64,000 nt of DNA, taken from Aeromonas allosaccharophila (GTDB lineage Bacteria; Pseudomonadota; Gammaproteobacteria; Enterobacterales; Aeromonadaceae). The stretch is from NCBI RefSeq assembly GCF_000819685.1, contig NZ_CDBR01000042.1, forward strand, positions 62,001 through 126,000, written 5' to 3'. Both the position numbers and the translations under genes were made by a program. The notes under the pieces were generated by a model. It had not been told where the DNA came from and made no database searches. It was given only the letters and a program-made list of their open reading frames with translations. The number at the start of each line of letters is the position of its first letter. The first letter of the stretch is position 1. Shown one piece after another: positions 49,035-60,333 of the stretch.

Positions 49035-49049
49035 TTGGGGTATTAGAGC

Positions 49050-50591
49050 ATGCAACTGAATTCCACTGAAATCGCCGAGCTGATCAAGCAGCGCATTGCG
49101 CAGTTTGATGTAAAAAGCGAAGCGCGTAACGAAGGTACTATCGTCTCTGTGAGCGACGGTATCATTCGTATTCACGGCCTGGCTGATGCCATGCAGGGTG
49201 AGATGATCGAGCTGCCGGGCAACCGCTACGCTCTGGCATTGAACCTGGAGCGTGACTCCGTCGGTGCGGTGATTATGGGTTCCTATGACGGTCTGTCAGA
49301 AGGAATGAAAGTAAAAGGTACTGGCCGCATTCTGGAAGTGCCGGTAGGTCGTGGTCTGTTGGGCCGGGTGTTGAACACCCTGGGTCAGCCGATCGACGGT
49401 AAAGGTCCGATCGACAACGACGGCTTCTCGCCGATCGAAGTGATCGCACCGGGCGTTATCGAGCGTAAGTCTGTTGACCAGCCGGTCCAGACCGGTCTGA
49501 AAGCCATCGATGCCATGATCCCGATTGGTCGTGGCCAGCGTGAGCTGATCATCGGTGACCGTCAGGTTGGTAAGACCGCCATCGCGATCGACACCATCAT
49601 CAACCAGAAAGATTCCGGCATTAAGTGTGTCTACGTTGCGATTGGCCAGAAGGCCTCCACCATCGCCAACGTGGTGCGCAAGCTGGAAGAGCACGGTGCC
49701 CTGGCTAACACCATCGTGGTCGTTGCCTCTGCCTCCGAAGCGGCTGCCCTGCAGTACCTGGCTCCGTATGCCGGTTGCTCCATGGGTGAGTACTTCCGTG
49801 ACCGCGGTGAAGACGCGCTGATCATCTATGATGACCTGTCCAAACAGGCCGTAGCTTATCGCCAGATCTCCCTGCTGCTGCGCCGTCCGCCCGGACGTGA
49901 AGCTTACCCGGGTGACGTTTTCTATCTGCACTCCCGTCTGCTGGAGCGTGCTGCTCGCGTTAACGCCGAGTACGTAGAGAAGTTCACCAATGGTGCCGTG
50001 AAAGGCCAGACCGGTTCTCTGACCGCGCTGCCAATCATCGAAACCCAGGCGGGTGACGTTTCTGCGTTCGTTCCGACCAACGTGATCTCCATCACCGATG
50101 GTCAGATCTTCCTGACTTCACAGCTGTTCAACTCCGGTATTCGTCCGGCGGTTGACCCGGGTATCTCCGTATCCCGTGTAGGTGGTGCTGCCCAGACCAA
50201 GATCGTCAAGAAGCTGTCCGGTGGTATCCGTACCGCACTGGCCCAGTATCGCGAACTGGCGGCATTCGCCCAGTTCTCTTCCGATCTGGACGATGCGACT
50301 CGCAAGCAGCTGGATCACGGTGTGAAAGTGACCGAGCTGATGAAGCAGAAGCAGTACTCTCCGCTGAGCGTGGCTCACCAGTCTCTGGTGCTGTTCGCCG
50401 CCGAGAAAGGCTATCTCTCCGATGTCGAGCTGAACAAGATCGTCGACTTCGAAGCCGCTCTGCTCTCTTACGCCAATACCCAGCATGCCGAGCTGATGGC
50501 TGAAATCAATGCCAAGGCCGACTACAACGACGCGATCGTTGGCAAGCTGACTGCGTTGCTGGATGACTTCAAGGCAACCCAGACCTGGTAA
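49050..50591 (+). CDS. atpA: ATP synthase F1 subunit alpha
   Basis: A 513-residue non-catalytic subunit (same as E. coli) with Walker [12 protein letters not shown] and the late [20 protein letters not shown]. Three copies alternate with beta in F1. Confidence 0.98.
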   Translation: MQLNSTEIAELIKQRIAQFDVKSEARNEGTIVSVSDGIIRIHGLADAMQGEMIELPGNRYALALNLERDSVGAVIMGSYDGLSEGMKVKGTGRILEVPVGRGLLGRVLNTLGQPIDGKGPIDNDGFSPIEVIAPGVIERKSVDQPVQTGLKAIDAMIPIGRGQRELIIGDRQVGKTAIAIDTIINQKDSGIKCVYVAIGQKASTIANVVRKLEEHGALANTIVVVASASEAAALQYLAPYAGCSMGEYFRDRGEDALIIYDDLSKQAVAYRQISLLLRRPPGREAYPGDVFYLHSRLLERAARVNAEYVEKFTNGAVKGQTGSLTALPIIETQAGDVSAFVPTNVISITDGQIFLTSQLFNSGIRPAVDPGISVSRVGGAAQTKIVKKLSGGIRTALAQYRELAAFAQFSSDLDDATRKQLDHGVKVTELMKQKQYSPLSVAHQSLVLFAAEKGYLSDVELNKIVDFEAALLSYANTQHAELMAEINAKADYNDAIVGKLTALLDDFKATQTW

Positions 50592-50634
50592 GCGTGTGTG
50601 GCAGCGCGAGCTGCCACCTGATGGAGAGTAAGAG

Positions 50635-51501
50635 ATGGCCGGCGCAAAAGAGATACGTAACAAGATCGGGAGTGTGAAAAACACTCAGAAGATCACCGGC
50701 GCTATGGAAATGGTGGCAGCAAGCAAAATGCGCCGTGCGCAGGAACGCATGTCTGCCAGCCGTCCGTACGCTGAAACCATGCGCAAGGTGATCGGCCATA
50801 TCGCTCAGGGGAACTTGGAATACAAGCACCCCTACCTCATCGAACGTGAGGTCAAGCGAGTGGGTTACATCGTCGTCTCCACCGACCGTGGCCTGTGTGG
50901 CGGTTTGAACATCAACCTGTTCAAGGCTGCCCTCAATGATATGAAGCAATGGAGCGCGAAAGGTGCCAAGGTTGACCTGGCACTGATCGGTAACAAGGCC
51001 TCCAACTTCTTTGAACGGCACGGCGCCAAGGTGAAAGCTCACGTCGCAGGACTGGGCGATAACCCGAGCGTCAATGACCTGATTGGTTCAGTCAAGGTCA
51101 TGCTGAAGGCTTACGACAACGGTGAGATTGACAAGCTGTATCTGGTGTACAACAAGTTCGTCAACACCATGGTGCAGCAACCACGGGTCGATCAACTGCT
51201 GCCTTTGCCCGTAACTGAAGACAGCAAGCTCGCCAAGAAACACCACTGGGATTACCTCTATGAGCCGGATCCCAAGCAACTGCTGGATACCCTGCTGATT
51301 CGCTATGTCGAGTCCCAGGTGTACCAGGGGGTAGTGGAAAACTTGGCAAGTGAACAGGCAGCCCGAATGGTTGCCATGCAAGCCGCGACTGACAACGCCG
51401 GTAACCTGATTAACGATCTGCAACTGGTATACAACAAGGCCCGTCAGGCCAGTATTACCCAGGAGCTGACAGAGATCGTATCCGGTGCTGCTGCGGTGTA
51501 A
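50635..51501 (+). CDS. atpG: ATP synthase F1 subunit gamma
   Basis: A 288-residue central rotor (E. coli 287) with [29 protein letters not shown] at the start and the conserved C-terminal [20 protein letters not shown]. It rotates in F1. Confidence 0.98.
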   Translation: MAGAKEIRNKIGSVKNTQKITGAMEMVAASKMRRAQERMSASRPYAETMRKVIGHIAQGNLEYKHPYLIEREVKRVGYIVVSTDRGLCGGLNINLFKAALNDMKQWSAKGAKVDLALIGNKASNFFERHGAKVKAHVAGLGDNPSVNDLIGSVKVMLKAYDNGEIDKLYLVYNKFVNTMVQQPRVDQLLPLPVTEDSKLAKKHHWDYLYEPDPKQLLDTLLIRYVESQVYQGVVENLASEQAARMVAMQAATDNAGNLINDLQLVYNKARQASITQELTEIVSGAAAV

Positions 51502-52923
<1,422 letters not shown>

Positions 52924-52941
52924 GCCTCGACAGGAGGGCCC

Positions 52942-53370
52942 ATGGCAGAGATGATCTCCTTTCACCTGGATGTGGTGAGCGCCGAAGGAAAACTGTTTTC
53001 CGGTCGCGTGCAAACTGCTCAGGTATCAGGCTCCGAAGGTGAGTTGGGTCTCCGCCACGGTCATGCTCCGTTGCTGACTGCCATCAAGCCGGGCCTGGTC
53101 CGCTTGGTGAAGCAGAACGGAACTGAAGAGGTGCTGTACATCTCCGGCGGTATGCTGGAAGTACAACCTGAATCCGTGACCGTGCTGGCGGACACCGCGA
53201 TTCGAGCTGACGACTTGGATGAGGCGAAAGCCCAGGAAGCCAAGCGCGCAGCCGAAGAGCGGATCCACAGCTCCCATGGTGATATCGACTACGCCCAGGC
53301 CGCTACCGAGCTGGCCAAGGCGATGGCTCAACTGCGAGTCATCGATATCGTCAAAAAGAATTACCGCTAA
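52942..53370 (+). CDS. atpC: ATP synthase F1 subunit epsilon
   Basis: A 142-residue subunit with the N-terminal beta sandwich ([19 protein letters not shown]) and a C-terminal helical hairpin rich in Ala and charged residues. It moderates rotation and inhibits ATP hydrolysis. It is the last atp gene; a terminator follows. Confidence 0.96.
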   Translation: MAEMISFHLDVVSAEGKLFSGRVQTAQVSGSEGELGLRHGHAPLLTAIKPGLVRLVKQNGTEEVLYISGGMLEVQPESVTVLADTAIRADDLDEAKAQEAKRAAEERIHSSHGDIDYAQAATELAKAMAQLRVIDIVKKNYR

Positions 53371-53383
53371 TAACGGTGATGTA

Positions 53384-53412
53384 AAAAGCGACCTTCGGGT
53401 CGCTTTTTTTTT
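53384..53412 (+). terminator. Terminator after the atp operon
   Basis: AAGCGACC (53386-53393), TTCG, GGTCGCTT (53398-53405), then a long T run. Confidence 0.93.
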
Positions 53413-53465
53413 ACCCGTTCGATAGACTCCGCCGAGAATTTCCACACAAGTTCAAGGTCGAAGTC

Positions 53466-54827
53466 ATGTCTCTCAACGTCGTGATCCTGGCGGCGGGTAA
53501 AGGTACCCGCATGCGTTCCACTCTGCCCAAGGTACTGCACCCGGTAGCCAACAAACCCATGGTTTCCCATGTGATCGATACCGCCCGTCAGGTCGGTGCC
53601 GAGCAGTTGCATCTGGTCTATGGCCACGGTGCCGAGCTGCTGAAAGAGCGGATCGTCGCCGCCGATGTCAACTGGGTGCTGCAGGCGCAGCAGTTGGGGA
53701 CCGGTCACGCCGTCGCCCAGGCCATCCCGTTCTGGCAGGATGAAGACGATGTGTTGGTGCTGTACGGCGATACCCCGCTGATCCAGCCAGAGACCCTGCA
53801 ACGACTGCTGGCTGCCAAGGCAAGCGATGGCATGGCACTGCTGACCGTGGTGCTGGACAACCCCACCGGCTATGGCCGCATTGTCCGTGAAAACGGTCAG
53901 GTGGTCGGCATCGTCGAGCAGAAAGATGCCAACGCCGAGCAGCTGACCATCCGCGAAGTGAACACCGGCGTGCTGGTGGCCAACGGCGGCCAGCTGCGCA
54001 GCTGGCTCTCCCGTCTGGACAACAAGAATGCCCAGGGCGAGTTCTACCTGACCGACGTGATCGCCATGGCGCACGGCGATGGCTGCCCGATCGCGGCGGT
54101 CCATCCGGAGCGTGCCGCCGAGGTGGAAGGGGCCAACAACCGGGTCCAGCTGGCAGCCCTTGAGCGCAGCTACCAGCAGATGCAGGCCGAGAAGCTGATG
54201 ATCGCCGGTGCTACCCTGATCGACCCGGCCCGCTTCGATCTACGCGGAACCCTCGAGATCGGTGAAGAGGTGGTGATCGATGTCAACGTCATCATCGAAG
54301 GCAAGGTAACCCTCGGCAACCACGTCCGTATCGGTGCCGGTGCCGTGCTGAAGGATTGCGTCATTGGCGATCACACCGAGGTTAAGCCCTACTCCATCGT
54401 TGAAGGGGCTCAGGTGGCGGATCAGTGCTCGGTCGGCCCGTTTGCCCGTCTGCGCCCGGGTGCCGTGCTGGAGCAGGATGCCCACGTCGGCAACTTCGTC
54501 GAGATGAAGAAGGCCCGTCTGGGGGTTGGTTCCAAGTGTGGTCACCTCACCTATCTGGGGGATGCCGAGGTGGGTGCCAAGGTGAATATCGGTGCCGGTA
54601 CCATCACCTGCAACTACGACGGCGTGAACAAGTTCCAGACCATCATCGAGGATGATGTGTTTGTCGGTTCCGATACCCAGCTGGTGGCGCCGGTGCGCAT
54701 CGGCAAGGGTGCAACCCTGGGGGCAGGTTCCACCATCACCAAGGATGTGGCCGAGAACGAGCTGGTGATCACCCGGGTGCCCCAGCGCCACATCAAGAAC
54801 TGGGCTCGCCCGGTCAAGAAGAAGTGA
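53466..54827 (+). CDS. glmU: Bifunctional UDP-GlcNAc pyrophosphorylase / GlcN-1-P acetyltransferase GlmU
   Basis: A 453-residue enzyme (E. coli 456). The N-terminal uridyltransferase has [20 protein letters not shown] and GDTPLI; the C-terminal half is a left-handed beta-helix with hexapeptide repeats and [16 protein letters not shown]. It makes UDP-GlcNAc for peptidoglycan and LPS. It is downstream of atp and upstream of the cre cluster; glmS lies 5.5 kb on, so the pathway genes are close but not in one operon. Confidence 0.97.
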   Translation: MSLNVVILAAGKGTRMRSTLPKVLHPVANKPMVSHVIDTARQVGAEQLHLVYGHGAELLKERIVAADVNWVLQAQQLGTGHAVAQAIPFWQDEDDVLVLYGDTPLIQPETLQRLLAAKASDGMALLTVVLDNPTGYGRIVRENGQVVGIVEQKDANAEQLTIREVNTGVLVANGGQLRSWLSRLDNKNAQGEFYLTDVIAMAHGDGCPIAAVHPERAAEVEGANNRVQLAALERSYQQMQAEKLMIAGATLIDPARFDLRGTLEIGEEVVIDVNVIIEGKVTLGNHVRIGAGAVLKDCVIGDHTEVKPYSIVEGAQVADQCSVGPFARLRPGAVLEQDAHVGNFVEMKKARLGVGSKCGHLTYLGDAEVGAKVNIGAGTITCNYDGVNKFQTIIEDDVFVGSDTQLVAPVRIGKGATLGAGSTITKDVAENELVITRVPQRHIKNWARPVKKK

Positions 54828-54846
54828 TGCCCGATCAATAAAATAG

Positions 54847-54876
54847 AACCGGCGCCTGATGGCGCCGGTTTTTTTT
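54847..54876 (+). terminator. Terminator after glmU
   Basis: AACCGGCGCC (54847-54856), loop TGAT, GGCGCCGGTT (54861-54870), then T8. The minus-strand flank is A-rich (AAATAGAA), so it may also serve creD. Confidence 0.92.
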
Positions 54877-54883
54877 GGACTTA

Positions 54884-56257
54884 TCACTGATGGTTGGTGT
54901 CACCGGTCGATGGCTGGGGGGCCGCCCATGTGGTGGTGGGGGCGCTGTAGTCCATCACCTGATACCAGTCGAGCTTGCGGGTCAGCGTCATGATTAGTGC
55001 CAGAGTGGCAAACAGCAGCAGGGCACCGAGCAGCAAGGCGATCTCTTCGGCCTGCAGCAGGCTGTAGAGGATGGCATAGACCAGCCCGAGCAGTGCCGCG
55101 AAACCTATCCCCTGCTTCGGGCCGCCCAGTACATGGCTCAGATAGAAGCCGTTGAGCAGCACGCTGGCCAGTGCGGCCACCAGATAGGCCCAGCCAAAGC
55201 CGAGGTGCTCGGTCAGTGCCAGCAGCACCAGATAGAAGATGGCCAGCCCCATGCCCACCAGCGCGTACTGGATCGGGTGGACCCGCAGCCCCTTGAGCAG
55301 CTCGAACATGAAGAAGCTGATAAAGGTGAGGCCGATAAACAGCAGGGCATATTTGGCCGCCCGCTCGTTGAGCTGATAGTGATCCACCGGCTGCACCAGA
55401 CTGACGCTGAAGCTGGAGAGATTGCTATCGCCCCCGTTCATCATCCGGTTGAAGCGGGTCTCCATGTCGCTGGCAAACCAGCTGGTTTGCCAGTTGGCCT
55501 CAAACCCTTGCGGGCTCAGGGTGCGACTGCCCGGCAGAAAGTCGCCGATAAAGTTGGGATGGGGCCAGTTGCCCGCCAGCAGCAGGGTGCTCTCCTTGCC
55601 CAGCGGCACTATGTCGAGGGCGTTCATCCCCTGCAGATTGAGCTCCAGATGAAAGGTGCCATCCTGCTGCGGCAGGCTGTCGAGCGGGGCATGGATACCC
55701 GCCAGCGCGTCACCGAGGCGGGCACCGGGGGCAAACGGGATCCGCTGTGTGCCGAGCTGCAGTTCGGGCACGCTGTTGATACCGCGAGCATCGGAGAGCA
55801 CCAGGCTCAGGTAGGGTTTGCCCGCCACCAGCTCGGCCGTTTCACCGAGCTGTGGGGTCGTGCTATCCAGCAGACTCTGTCGGGTAGGCAGGCGGCCGGA
55901 GAGGGTGAGCCGGGTCTGATAGACCTGCGCTTGATAGATGCCGAGCTTGCGCGGGGTGACCTCCATGTTGGCCTTGATATCCAACTGCTCCGGCAGCCGG
56001 TAGCGGTAGAGCTGCTCCTGACGGACGAAACGCTTGCCCTCCTGCTCGACCGTGACCGAGCGGGTATAGGGCTGTACCAGGATAGGCCCCATCAGCCGTT
56101 GCGGGCCGCTACTGCTGGCCATGATGCTGTGAATGGCCTGACTGCGGTAAGCCTGACGCTCCCGGTTGAGCTCCATGATGGATTGCACCGGCACCATCAA
56201 CAGCAGGCTGAGCAATAGCAGCAGAAAGATCTTGTGGGTGAATATCTGTTTGACCAT
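54884..56257 (-). CDS. creD: Inner-membrane protein CreD
   Basis: A 457-residue protein with an N-terminal span, a large periplasmic domain (to about residue 300) and five or six C-terminal spans (YALLFIGLTFISFFMFELLKGLRVHPIQYALVG is typical of CreD). It is the main CreBC-regulated gene in E. coli and affects envelope integrity and beta-lactam tolerance. A cre/blr-tag lies 64 bases upstream of the start. It is downstream of the beta-lactamase gene on the same strand, separated from it by a terminator. Confidence 0.93.
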   Translation of the reverse strand: MVKQIFTHKIFLLLLLSLLLMVPVQSIMELNRERQAYRSQAIHSIMASSSGPQRLMGPILVQPYTRSVTVEQEGKRFVRQEQLYRYRLPEQLDIKANMEVTPRKLGIYQAQVYQTRLTLSGRLPTRQSLLDSTTPQLGETAELVAGKPYLSLVLSDARGINSVPELQLGTQRIPFAPGARLGDALAGIHAPLDSLPQQDGTFHLELNLQGMNALDIVPLGKESTLLLAGNWPHPNFIGDFLPGSRTLSPQGFEANWQTSWFASDMETRFNRMMNGGDSNLSSFSVSLVQPVDHYQLNERAAKYALLFIGLTFISFFMFELLKGLRVHPIQYALVGMGLAIFYLVLLALTEHLGFGWAYLVAALASVLLNGFYLSHVLGGPKQGIGFAALLGLVYAILYSLLQAEEIALLLGALLLFATLALIMTLTRKLDWYQVMDYSAPTTTWAAPQPSTGDTNHQ

Positions 56258-56320
56258 GACACGTCTCCTTGTTGGATGGAGCGAGTCTGTCAGCTTGGCG
56301 TGAAGTGGTGATGGGCTTGT

Positions 56321-56336
56321 GTGAAGTGGTGGTGAA
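56321..56336 (-). promoter_or_regulatory. cre/blr-tag upstream of creD
   Basis: On the minus strand TTCAC-CACCAC-TTCAC, a perfect TTCAC-N6-TTCAC tag recognised by CreB/BlrA. A further TTCAC lies at 56300-56304. Confidence 0.85.
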
Positions 56337-56343
56337 GGGGGAT

Positions 56344-56367
56344 AAAAAAACCGGCATTGCGCCGGCT
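56344..56367 (-). terminator. Terminator after the beta-lactamase gene
   Basis: On the minus strand CCGGC (56365-56361), loop GCAAT, GCCGG (56355-56351), then T7. Confidence 0.85.
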
Positions 56368-56377
56368 TCTGGAGTAA

Positions 56378-57172
56378 TTACAGGGTCTTCAGCTTCCCGG
56401 GCAGGGCGGCCAGCACCTCCTCTTTCGCCTTGAGGGAGGCGAACTGCTTGCCGGGCTTTTGCACCACGGTATGGACGAAGATGAGTTGCTTGCCCGGTTT
56501 GCTGGCCCAGCCGACGAACCAGCCGATCTGCTGATCGCGGTTGAGGCTGCCATCCAGCTTCTTCGGGTAGCCCATGCCGGTCTTGCCGTGGATCTGCCAG
56601 CCGTCGATCTCGCTCACCTTGAGGATATTGGCGGTGTGCTGCAGGGTTTGCGCCGAAACAGGCAGCTTGCCGCTCACCATCTTGCCGAGGAAGCGGGCCT
56701 GCTCCTCCGGGCTGATGGCAAGGCTGGAGCTTAGCCAGGCCTGGGTCAGGCCGTCATGCTTGCCCGGATTGCCGGAGAGATCCCGGTTGCCGTAGTCGAA
56801 GCGGTCGACGTATTGCTGGAAGCGTTCCATCCCCAGCCATTCGGTGATCTGCTGGGAGAACCAGACCACCGAGTAGGTTTCCCAGCGGCGCGGCGTGGTG
56901 GTTTCGCGCCAGGCGGGCAGCCAGTCGTCGTAACCCGGTTTGAAGGGCAGCGCCGGATGCTCTTCATCCACCAGAAAACCGCTGTCGTAACCCATCAGCG
57001 CCAGCGGGATCTTGAAGGTAGACGCTGGCGGCAGCTGGCTGGAGCAGTCCCCTTCGCTGGAGAGGGTCTGGCCGTTGCCGTCAGCATAGAGAAAACAGCC
57101 GCTGGCGGCGGAGGCTGGCAGAGCGGCGAGCAGACCGGCAGCCAGCAGGCTGGAGAGAAGCAGGCGGGACAT
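56378..57172 (-). CDS. Class D beta-lactamase, OXA-12/AmpS-like
   Basis: A 264-residue serine beta-lactamase. The signal peptide ends near ASAAS. Catalytic motifs: S51-T-F-K54, YGN in FDYGNRD, WFVGW and KTG in IHGKTGMG. OXA-12 (AmpS) of Aeromonas jandaei/veronii has this length and setting and hydrolyses penicillins better than cephalosporins. It is intrinsic and chromosomal, not on a mobile element. It lies between creC and creD, as reported for amp-blrAB in Aeromonas. An imperfect blr-tag precedes it. Confidence 0.93.
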   Translation of the reverse strand: MSRLLLSSLLAAGLLAALPASAASGCFLYADGNGQTLSSEGDCSSQLPPASTFKIPLALMGYDSGFLVDEEHPALPFKPGYDDWLPAWRETTTPRRWETYSVVWFSQQITEWLGMERFQQYVDRFDYGNRDLSGNPGKHDGLTQAWLSSSLAISPEEQARFLGKMVSGKLPVSAQTLQHTANILKVSEIDGWQIHGKTGMGYPKKLDGSLNRDQQIGWFVGWASKPGKQLIFVHTVVQKPGKQFASLKAKEEVLAALPGKLKTL

Positions 57173-57242
57173 AGCATTTCCTTGAGCAAATGGATGAGGC
57201 TAATCAATAAGATAAGGCGGCAGTTTAACGCCGCTTTGTGTG

Positions 57243-57258
57243 GTGAATGTGAAGTGGT
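57243..57258 (-). promoter_or_regulatory. Imperfect blr-tag upstream of the beta-lactamase gene
   Basis: On the minus strand ACCAC-TTCACA-TTCAC: one perfect half-site and one with two mismatches at the 11-bp spacing. An overlapping TTCAC six bases away might serve. It lies in the 96-base gap between creC and the beta-lactamase. Confidence 0.55.
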
Positions 57259-57268
57259 GGGGAGGTGA

Positions 57269-58690
57269 CTAGGCGAATGGCAGCCAGAGTTCCGCCAGCA
57301 CACCACCTTCCGGCCGATTGGCGAGGGTCAGGCGGCCACCATGCTGGTGGGCCACCTCATGGGCGAAGCTGAGCCCCAGACCGCTGCTCTTGCCCTTGTC
57401 CGGGCGTGGCAGGGAGTAGAAGCGCTCGAAGATGCGCGGCAGGGCGTAGTCGGGAATGCCGGGGCCGCTGTCGGTGACCCGAAAACAGTAGCCCTCCCCC
57501 TGCTGGCTGCCGCTCAGGGTGACCAGCCCGTTGGCGGGAGAGAAGTCGATGGCGTTATCCAGCAGGTTGCCGATGGCCTGCTCCACCAGCAGCGGGTCCC
57601 ACTTCTGTTTCGGTGCGCTGGCCAGTTCGGCCACCAACTCGACCTGACGGCGCTGGGCGATGATCTGGCGAGCATCGAGGGTGCGCTTGCCCAGTTTTGC
57701 CGGTTCCACCGACTGGCGATCCAGCCCCTGCCCCGACTCCAGTCGTGCCAGTTGCAGCATGCGCTCGATCAGCTGCTGCATGCGGGCGGTTTCCAGATTG
57801 ATGTTGCCGATAAAGCGTTTGGCGACTTCGGGAGGCGGCGTTTCGGCCAAAATCTCCCCTGCCCCGCGAATGGCGGCCAGCGGGCTCTTCAGCTCGTGGG
57901 TCAGGCTATGGACGTAGTCCTCGATGTAACTTTTGCCATCAAGCTGGTGGCGCATGGTCTCCAGCGAGCGGCCGAGCCGATCCAGCTCGACGGTGTGCAG
58001 CCGTGGCAGCGGTGCCGCCTCCCCCTTGCTGACCGAGTCGGCGTAGTGCACCAGCTTGCCGATGGCGCGGTTGAGCCACCACACCAGCAGGCTGCCGATC
58101 AGCAGCGAGATGAGCAGCATCTGGCCGCCGGCCCGCAGCAGCTCCTGCTCCCCGCGCTCGATGGCGGGCATCAGGGTGCGATTCGGTTTGGCGACGGTGA
58201 GGGAGCCGATGATCTCGGCCCCTTCCCGCAGCGGCGCCGCCACATACATGGTCGAGCTGGCGGCATCATCGGGATCGGTGCGGGTGCTGCGGGCGCCATA
58301 CTGGCCGCGCAGGGTACGGTAGACATCGTTCCAGCGGGAATAGTCCTTGCCCAGATCCGTGCCGTCGGAGTCGTAAATCACCATGCCCTGCCGGTCAGTG
58401 ACATAGATGCGGTACTCCGCCTGCTGCTTGAGGTGGCCGTCGATCATCGCATTGATGGGATTCTGGTTGAGGCGGGCGAAGGCGCTGGCCAACCGCCCGT
58501 TCATCATATTGCCCTCTTGCAGATCATCCAGCGCCAGAGGCGCCAGCAGCTGGGTCATGTCCACCAGAGTATCCTCGGTGGCGCTGCGCACCCCGGGTTT
58601 TATCTCCTCGACGAAGATCTCCAGCACGAACCAGGCGGCCAGCGCGAAGATCAGCAGCAGGCCGCACAGCAGTTGCAGCCCGAGTCTCAT
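57269..58690 (-). CDS. creC: Sensor histidine kinase CreC (BlrB)
   Basis: A 473-residue kinase (E. coli 474). It has an N-terminal span, a periplasmic sensing domain (30-185), a second span (MLLISLLIGSLLVWWLN), HAMP, His265 in VHSLTHELKSPLAAI, N box NLLDNAIDFS and G box SSGLGLSFAHEVA. It phosphorylates CreB. In Aeromonas the homologue BlrB controls several beta-lactamases. The start overlaps the creB stop (ATGA). Confidence 0.93.
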   Translation of the reverse strand: MRLGLQLLCGLLLIFALAAWFVLEIFVEEIKPGVRSATEDTLVDMTQLLAPLALDDLQEGNMMNGRLASAFARLNQNPINAMIDGHLKQQAEYRIYVTDRQGMVIYDSDGTDLGKDYSRWNDVYRTLRGQYGARSTRTDPDDAASSTMYVAAPLREGAEIIGSLTVAKPNRTLMPAIERGEQELLRAGGQMLLISLLIGSLLVWWLNRAIGKLVHYADSVSKGEAAPLPRLHTVELDRLGRSLETMRHQLDGKSYIEDYVHSLTHELKSPLAAIRGAGEILAETPPPEVAKRFIGNINLETARMQQLIERMLQLARLESGQGLDRQSVEPAKLGKRTLDARQIIAQRRQVELVAELASAPKQKWDPLLVEQAIGNLLDNAIDFSPANGLVTLSGSQQGEGYCFRVTDSGPGIPDYALPRIFERFYSLPRPDKGKSSGLGLSFAHEVAHQHGGRLTLANRPEGGVLAELWLPFA

Positions 58691-59361
58691 GCCAGCTCCA
58701 GGCTGTAGCCCAGTCCACGATGGGTGAGGATCAGGTTGGCCTCGGGATCATGCTCGCGCAGCTTGGCGCGGATGGTCTTGATATGGGTATCGACGGTGCG
58801 ATCCAGACTCTCCTCCGCATCCTGCCACACCAGATCCATCAGCTGCTGGCGGGAGTAGACTCGGCCCGGCGCCAGCATCAGGGTCTTGAGCAGCAGATAT
58901 TCGTAGCGGGTGAGGGCCAGCGGCTGGCCGCGAAAATGGATGCGGGCCCGCTCCTCATCCAGCACCAGCAGGGCGCTGGGTTGGGGGGCGACGGGTTGGC
59001 TGCGGCGCAGGATGACCCGCACCCGGGCACACACCTCCCGTGGCGAGAAGGGCTTGGCCACATAGTCGTCGGCCCCGATCTCCAGCCCGATCAGCCGGTC
59101 TATCTCCTCGCTGCGGGCGGTGAGGAACATCAGGGGAATATCGGTCAGCGCCCTCACCTGCTTGCAGAGTTCGAAGCCGCTGATGTCGGGCAGCCCCACA
59201 TCGAGGATCAGGAAGTCGGGTCGCGTCTGTTCCAGTCGTGTCAGCAACTGCTGGCCCAACATGAACCACTCCACCTCGAACCCGTCGGTCTGCAGGGCAT
59301 AAATCAGGGTGTCGGCGATGCTGGCCTCATCCTCCACCAGCCAGATGACTCTCTTTTGCAT
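58687..59361 (-). CDS. creB: Response regulator CreB (BlrA)
   Basis: A 224-residue OmpR-type regulator: acidic VEDEAS, phospho-Asp54 in FLILDVGLPDISGFELC, Lys in DDYVAKPFSPREV, and winged helix with ALTRYEYLLLKTLMLAPGRV and DTHIKTIRAKLREHD. It binds TTCAC-N6-TTCAC tags. I chose the ATG at 59361 (MQKRVIWLVEDE) with GAGGA upstream; the longer ORF adds 15 unlikely residues. It is divergent from the DeoR-family gene. Confidence 0.95.
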   Translation of the reverse strand: MQKRVIWLVEDEASIADTLIYALQTDGFEVEWFMLGQQLLTRLEQTRPDFLILDVGLPDISGFELCKQVRALTDIPLMFLTARSEEIDRLIGLEIGADDYVAKPFSPREVCARVRVILRRSQPVAPQPSALLVLDEERARIHFRGQPLALTRYEYLLLKTLMLAPGRVYSRQQLMDLVWQDAEESLDRTVDTHIKTIRAKLREHDPEANLILTHRGLGYSLELA

Positions 59362-59452
59362 GGCATCCTCGTCGCAAATTGGCCCCCCATTCTGGCATCG
59401 AACCAAATCGGATCCTATTTGCTGTTTTATTTTTCCGAAAAAGGGGCTAATA

Positions 59453-59476
59453 TTTCGATGTTCTTTCGAATCGAAA
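59453..59476 (+). promoter_or_regulatory. Palindromic operator upstream of the DeoR-family gene
   Basis: TTTCGA (59453-59458), then the palindrome TTTCGA-A-TCGAAA (59464-59476), 11 bp on, directly before the ATG at 59484. A near-copy, TTTCGAACCGAAA, lies inside the gene at 59707-59719. Likely autoregulatory. Confidence 0.6.
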
Positions 59477-59483
59477 CTTAAAA

Positions 59484-60257
59484 ATGACCAAACGTAATAC
59501 TCAACAACGCCGCCACACCATAGTGACCCTGGTACAAGAGCAGGGTGAAGTGAGTGTCGATACCCTCGCCAAACACTTTTCTACCTCCGAAGTGACCATC
59601 CGTAAAGATCTGGCGGTGCTGGAGACCGGTGGTCTGCTGCTGCGCCGTTACGGTGGTGCCGTCCCCTTGCCGAGCGAGATGGTGGTCGAGGTCAACCCCG
59701 AACAAGTTTCGAACCGAAAGTTAGCCATTGCCCGTGCGGCGGCCGAGCGGCTGCGTGATCACAACCGCGTCATCATCGACAGCGGCAGCACCACCAGCGC
59801 CATGATCCCCATGCTGGGCAACAAGCGCGGCCTCATCGTGATGACCAACTCCCTCAATGTGGCTGGTGCCCTGCGCGAGCTGGAGAACGAGCCCACCCTG
59901 CTGATGACCGGTGGCACCTGGGATCCCCACTCCGAATCCTTCCAGGGTCAGGTGGCGGAACAGGTGCTGCGCTCCTACGACTTCGACCAGCTCTTTATCG
60001 GTGCCGATGGCATCGACCCGGAGCGTGGCACCACCACCTTCAACGAGCTGGTGGGCTTGTCGCGGGTCATGGCCGAGGTGTCGCGGGAGGTCATTGTGAT
60101 GGTCGAGTCGGAAAAGATCGGCCGCAAGATCCCCAATCTCGAACTGCCCTGGTCGAGCATTCATACCCTGGTGACCGACGAGGGGCTGGCCAGCGAGGCC
60201 AGAGAACAGATTCAAGCTCAGGGGGTGACGCTTATTTGCGTCCCCGTCAGTCACTGA
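59484..60257 (+). CDS. DeoR-family regulator upstream of glmS (GlmR-like)
   Basis: A 257-residue DeoR protein: helix-turn-helix VSVDTLAKHFSTSEVTIRKDLAVLE with GLLLRRYGGAVP, and a sugar-phosphate-binding DeoRC domain with IDSGSTTSAMIPML and IGADGIDPERGTTTFNELV. A DeoR regulator just before glmS is common in gamma-proteobacteria and is thought to sense GlcN-6-P or UDP-GlcNAc. It is probably autoregulated through the TTTCGA palindrome. glmS starts 76 bases downstream. Confidence 0.87.
   Translation: MTKRNTQQRRHTIVTLVQEQGEVSVDTLAKHFSTSEVTIRKDLAVLETGGLLLRRYGGAVPLPSEMVVEVNPEQVSNRKLAIARAAAERLRDHNRVIIDSGSTTSAMIPMLGNKRGLIVMTNSLNVAGALRELENEPTLLMTGGTWDPHSESFQGQVAEQVLRSYDFDQLFIGADGIDPERGTTTFNELVGLSRVMAEVSREVIVMVESEKIGRKIPNLELPWSSIHTLVTDEGLASEAREQIQAQGVTLICVPVSH
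59707..59719 (+). promoter_or_regulatory. Second copy of the TTTCGA palindrome inside the DeoR-family gene
   Basis: TTTCGAACCGAAA, 12 of 13 bases shared with the upstream operator. It is 243 bases downstream of the first, so a looped repressor complex is possible. Confidence 0.4.
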
Positions 60258-60333
60258 CAGTCAGTCTGCTGACCTCGAGCTCTGAACCATCCAACTGTTT
60301 TTTTTTTACGATTTGCATCTCAAGGAGAAGTGT

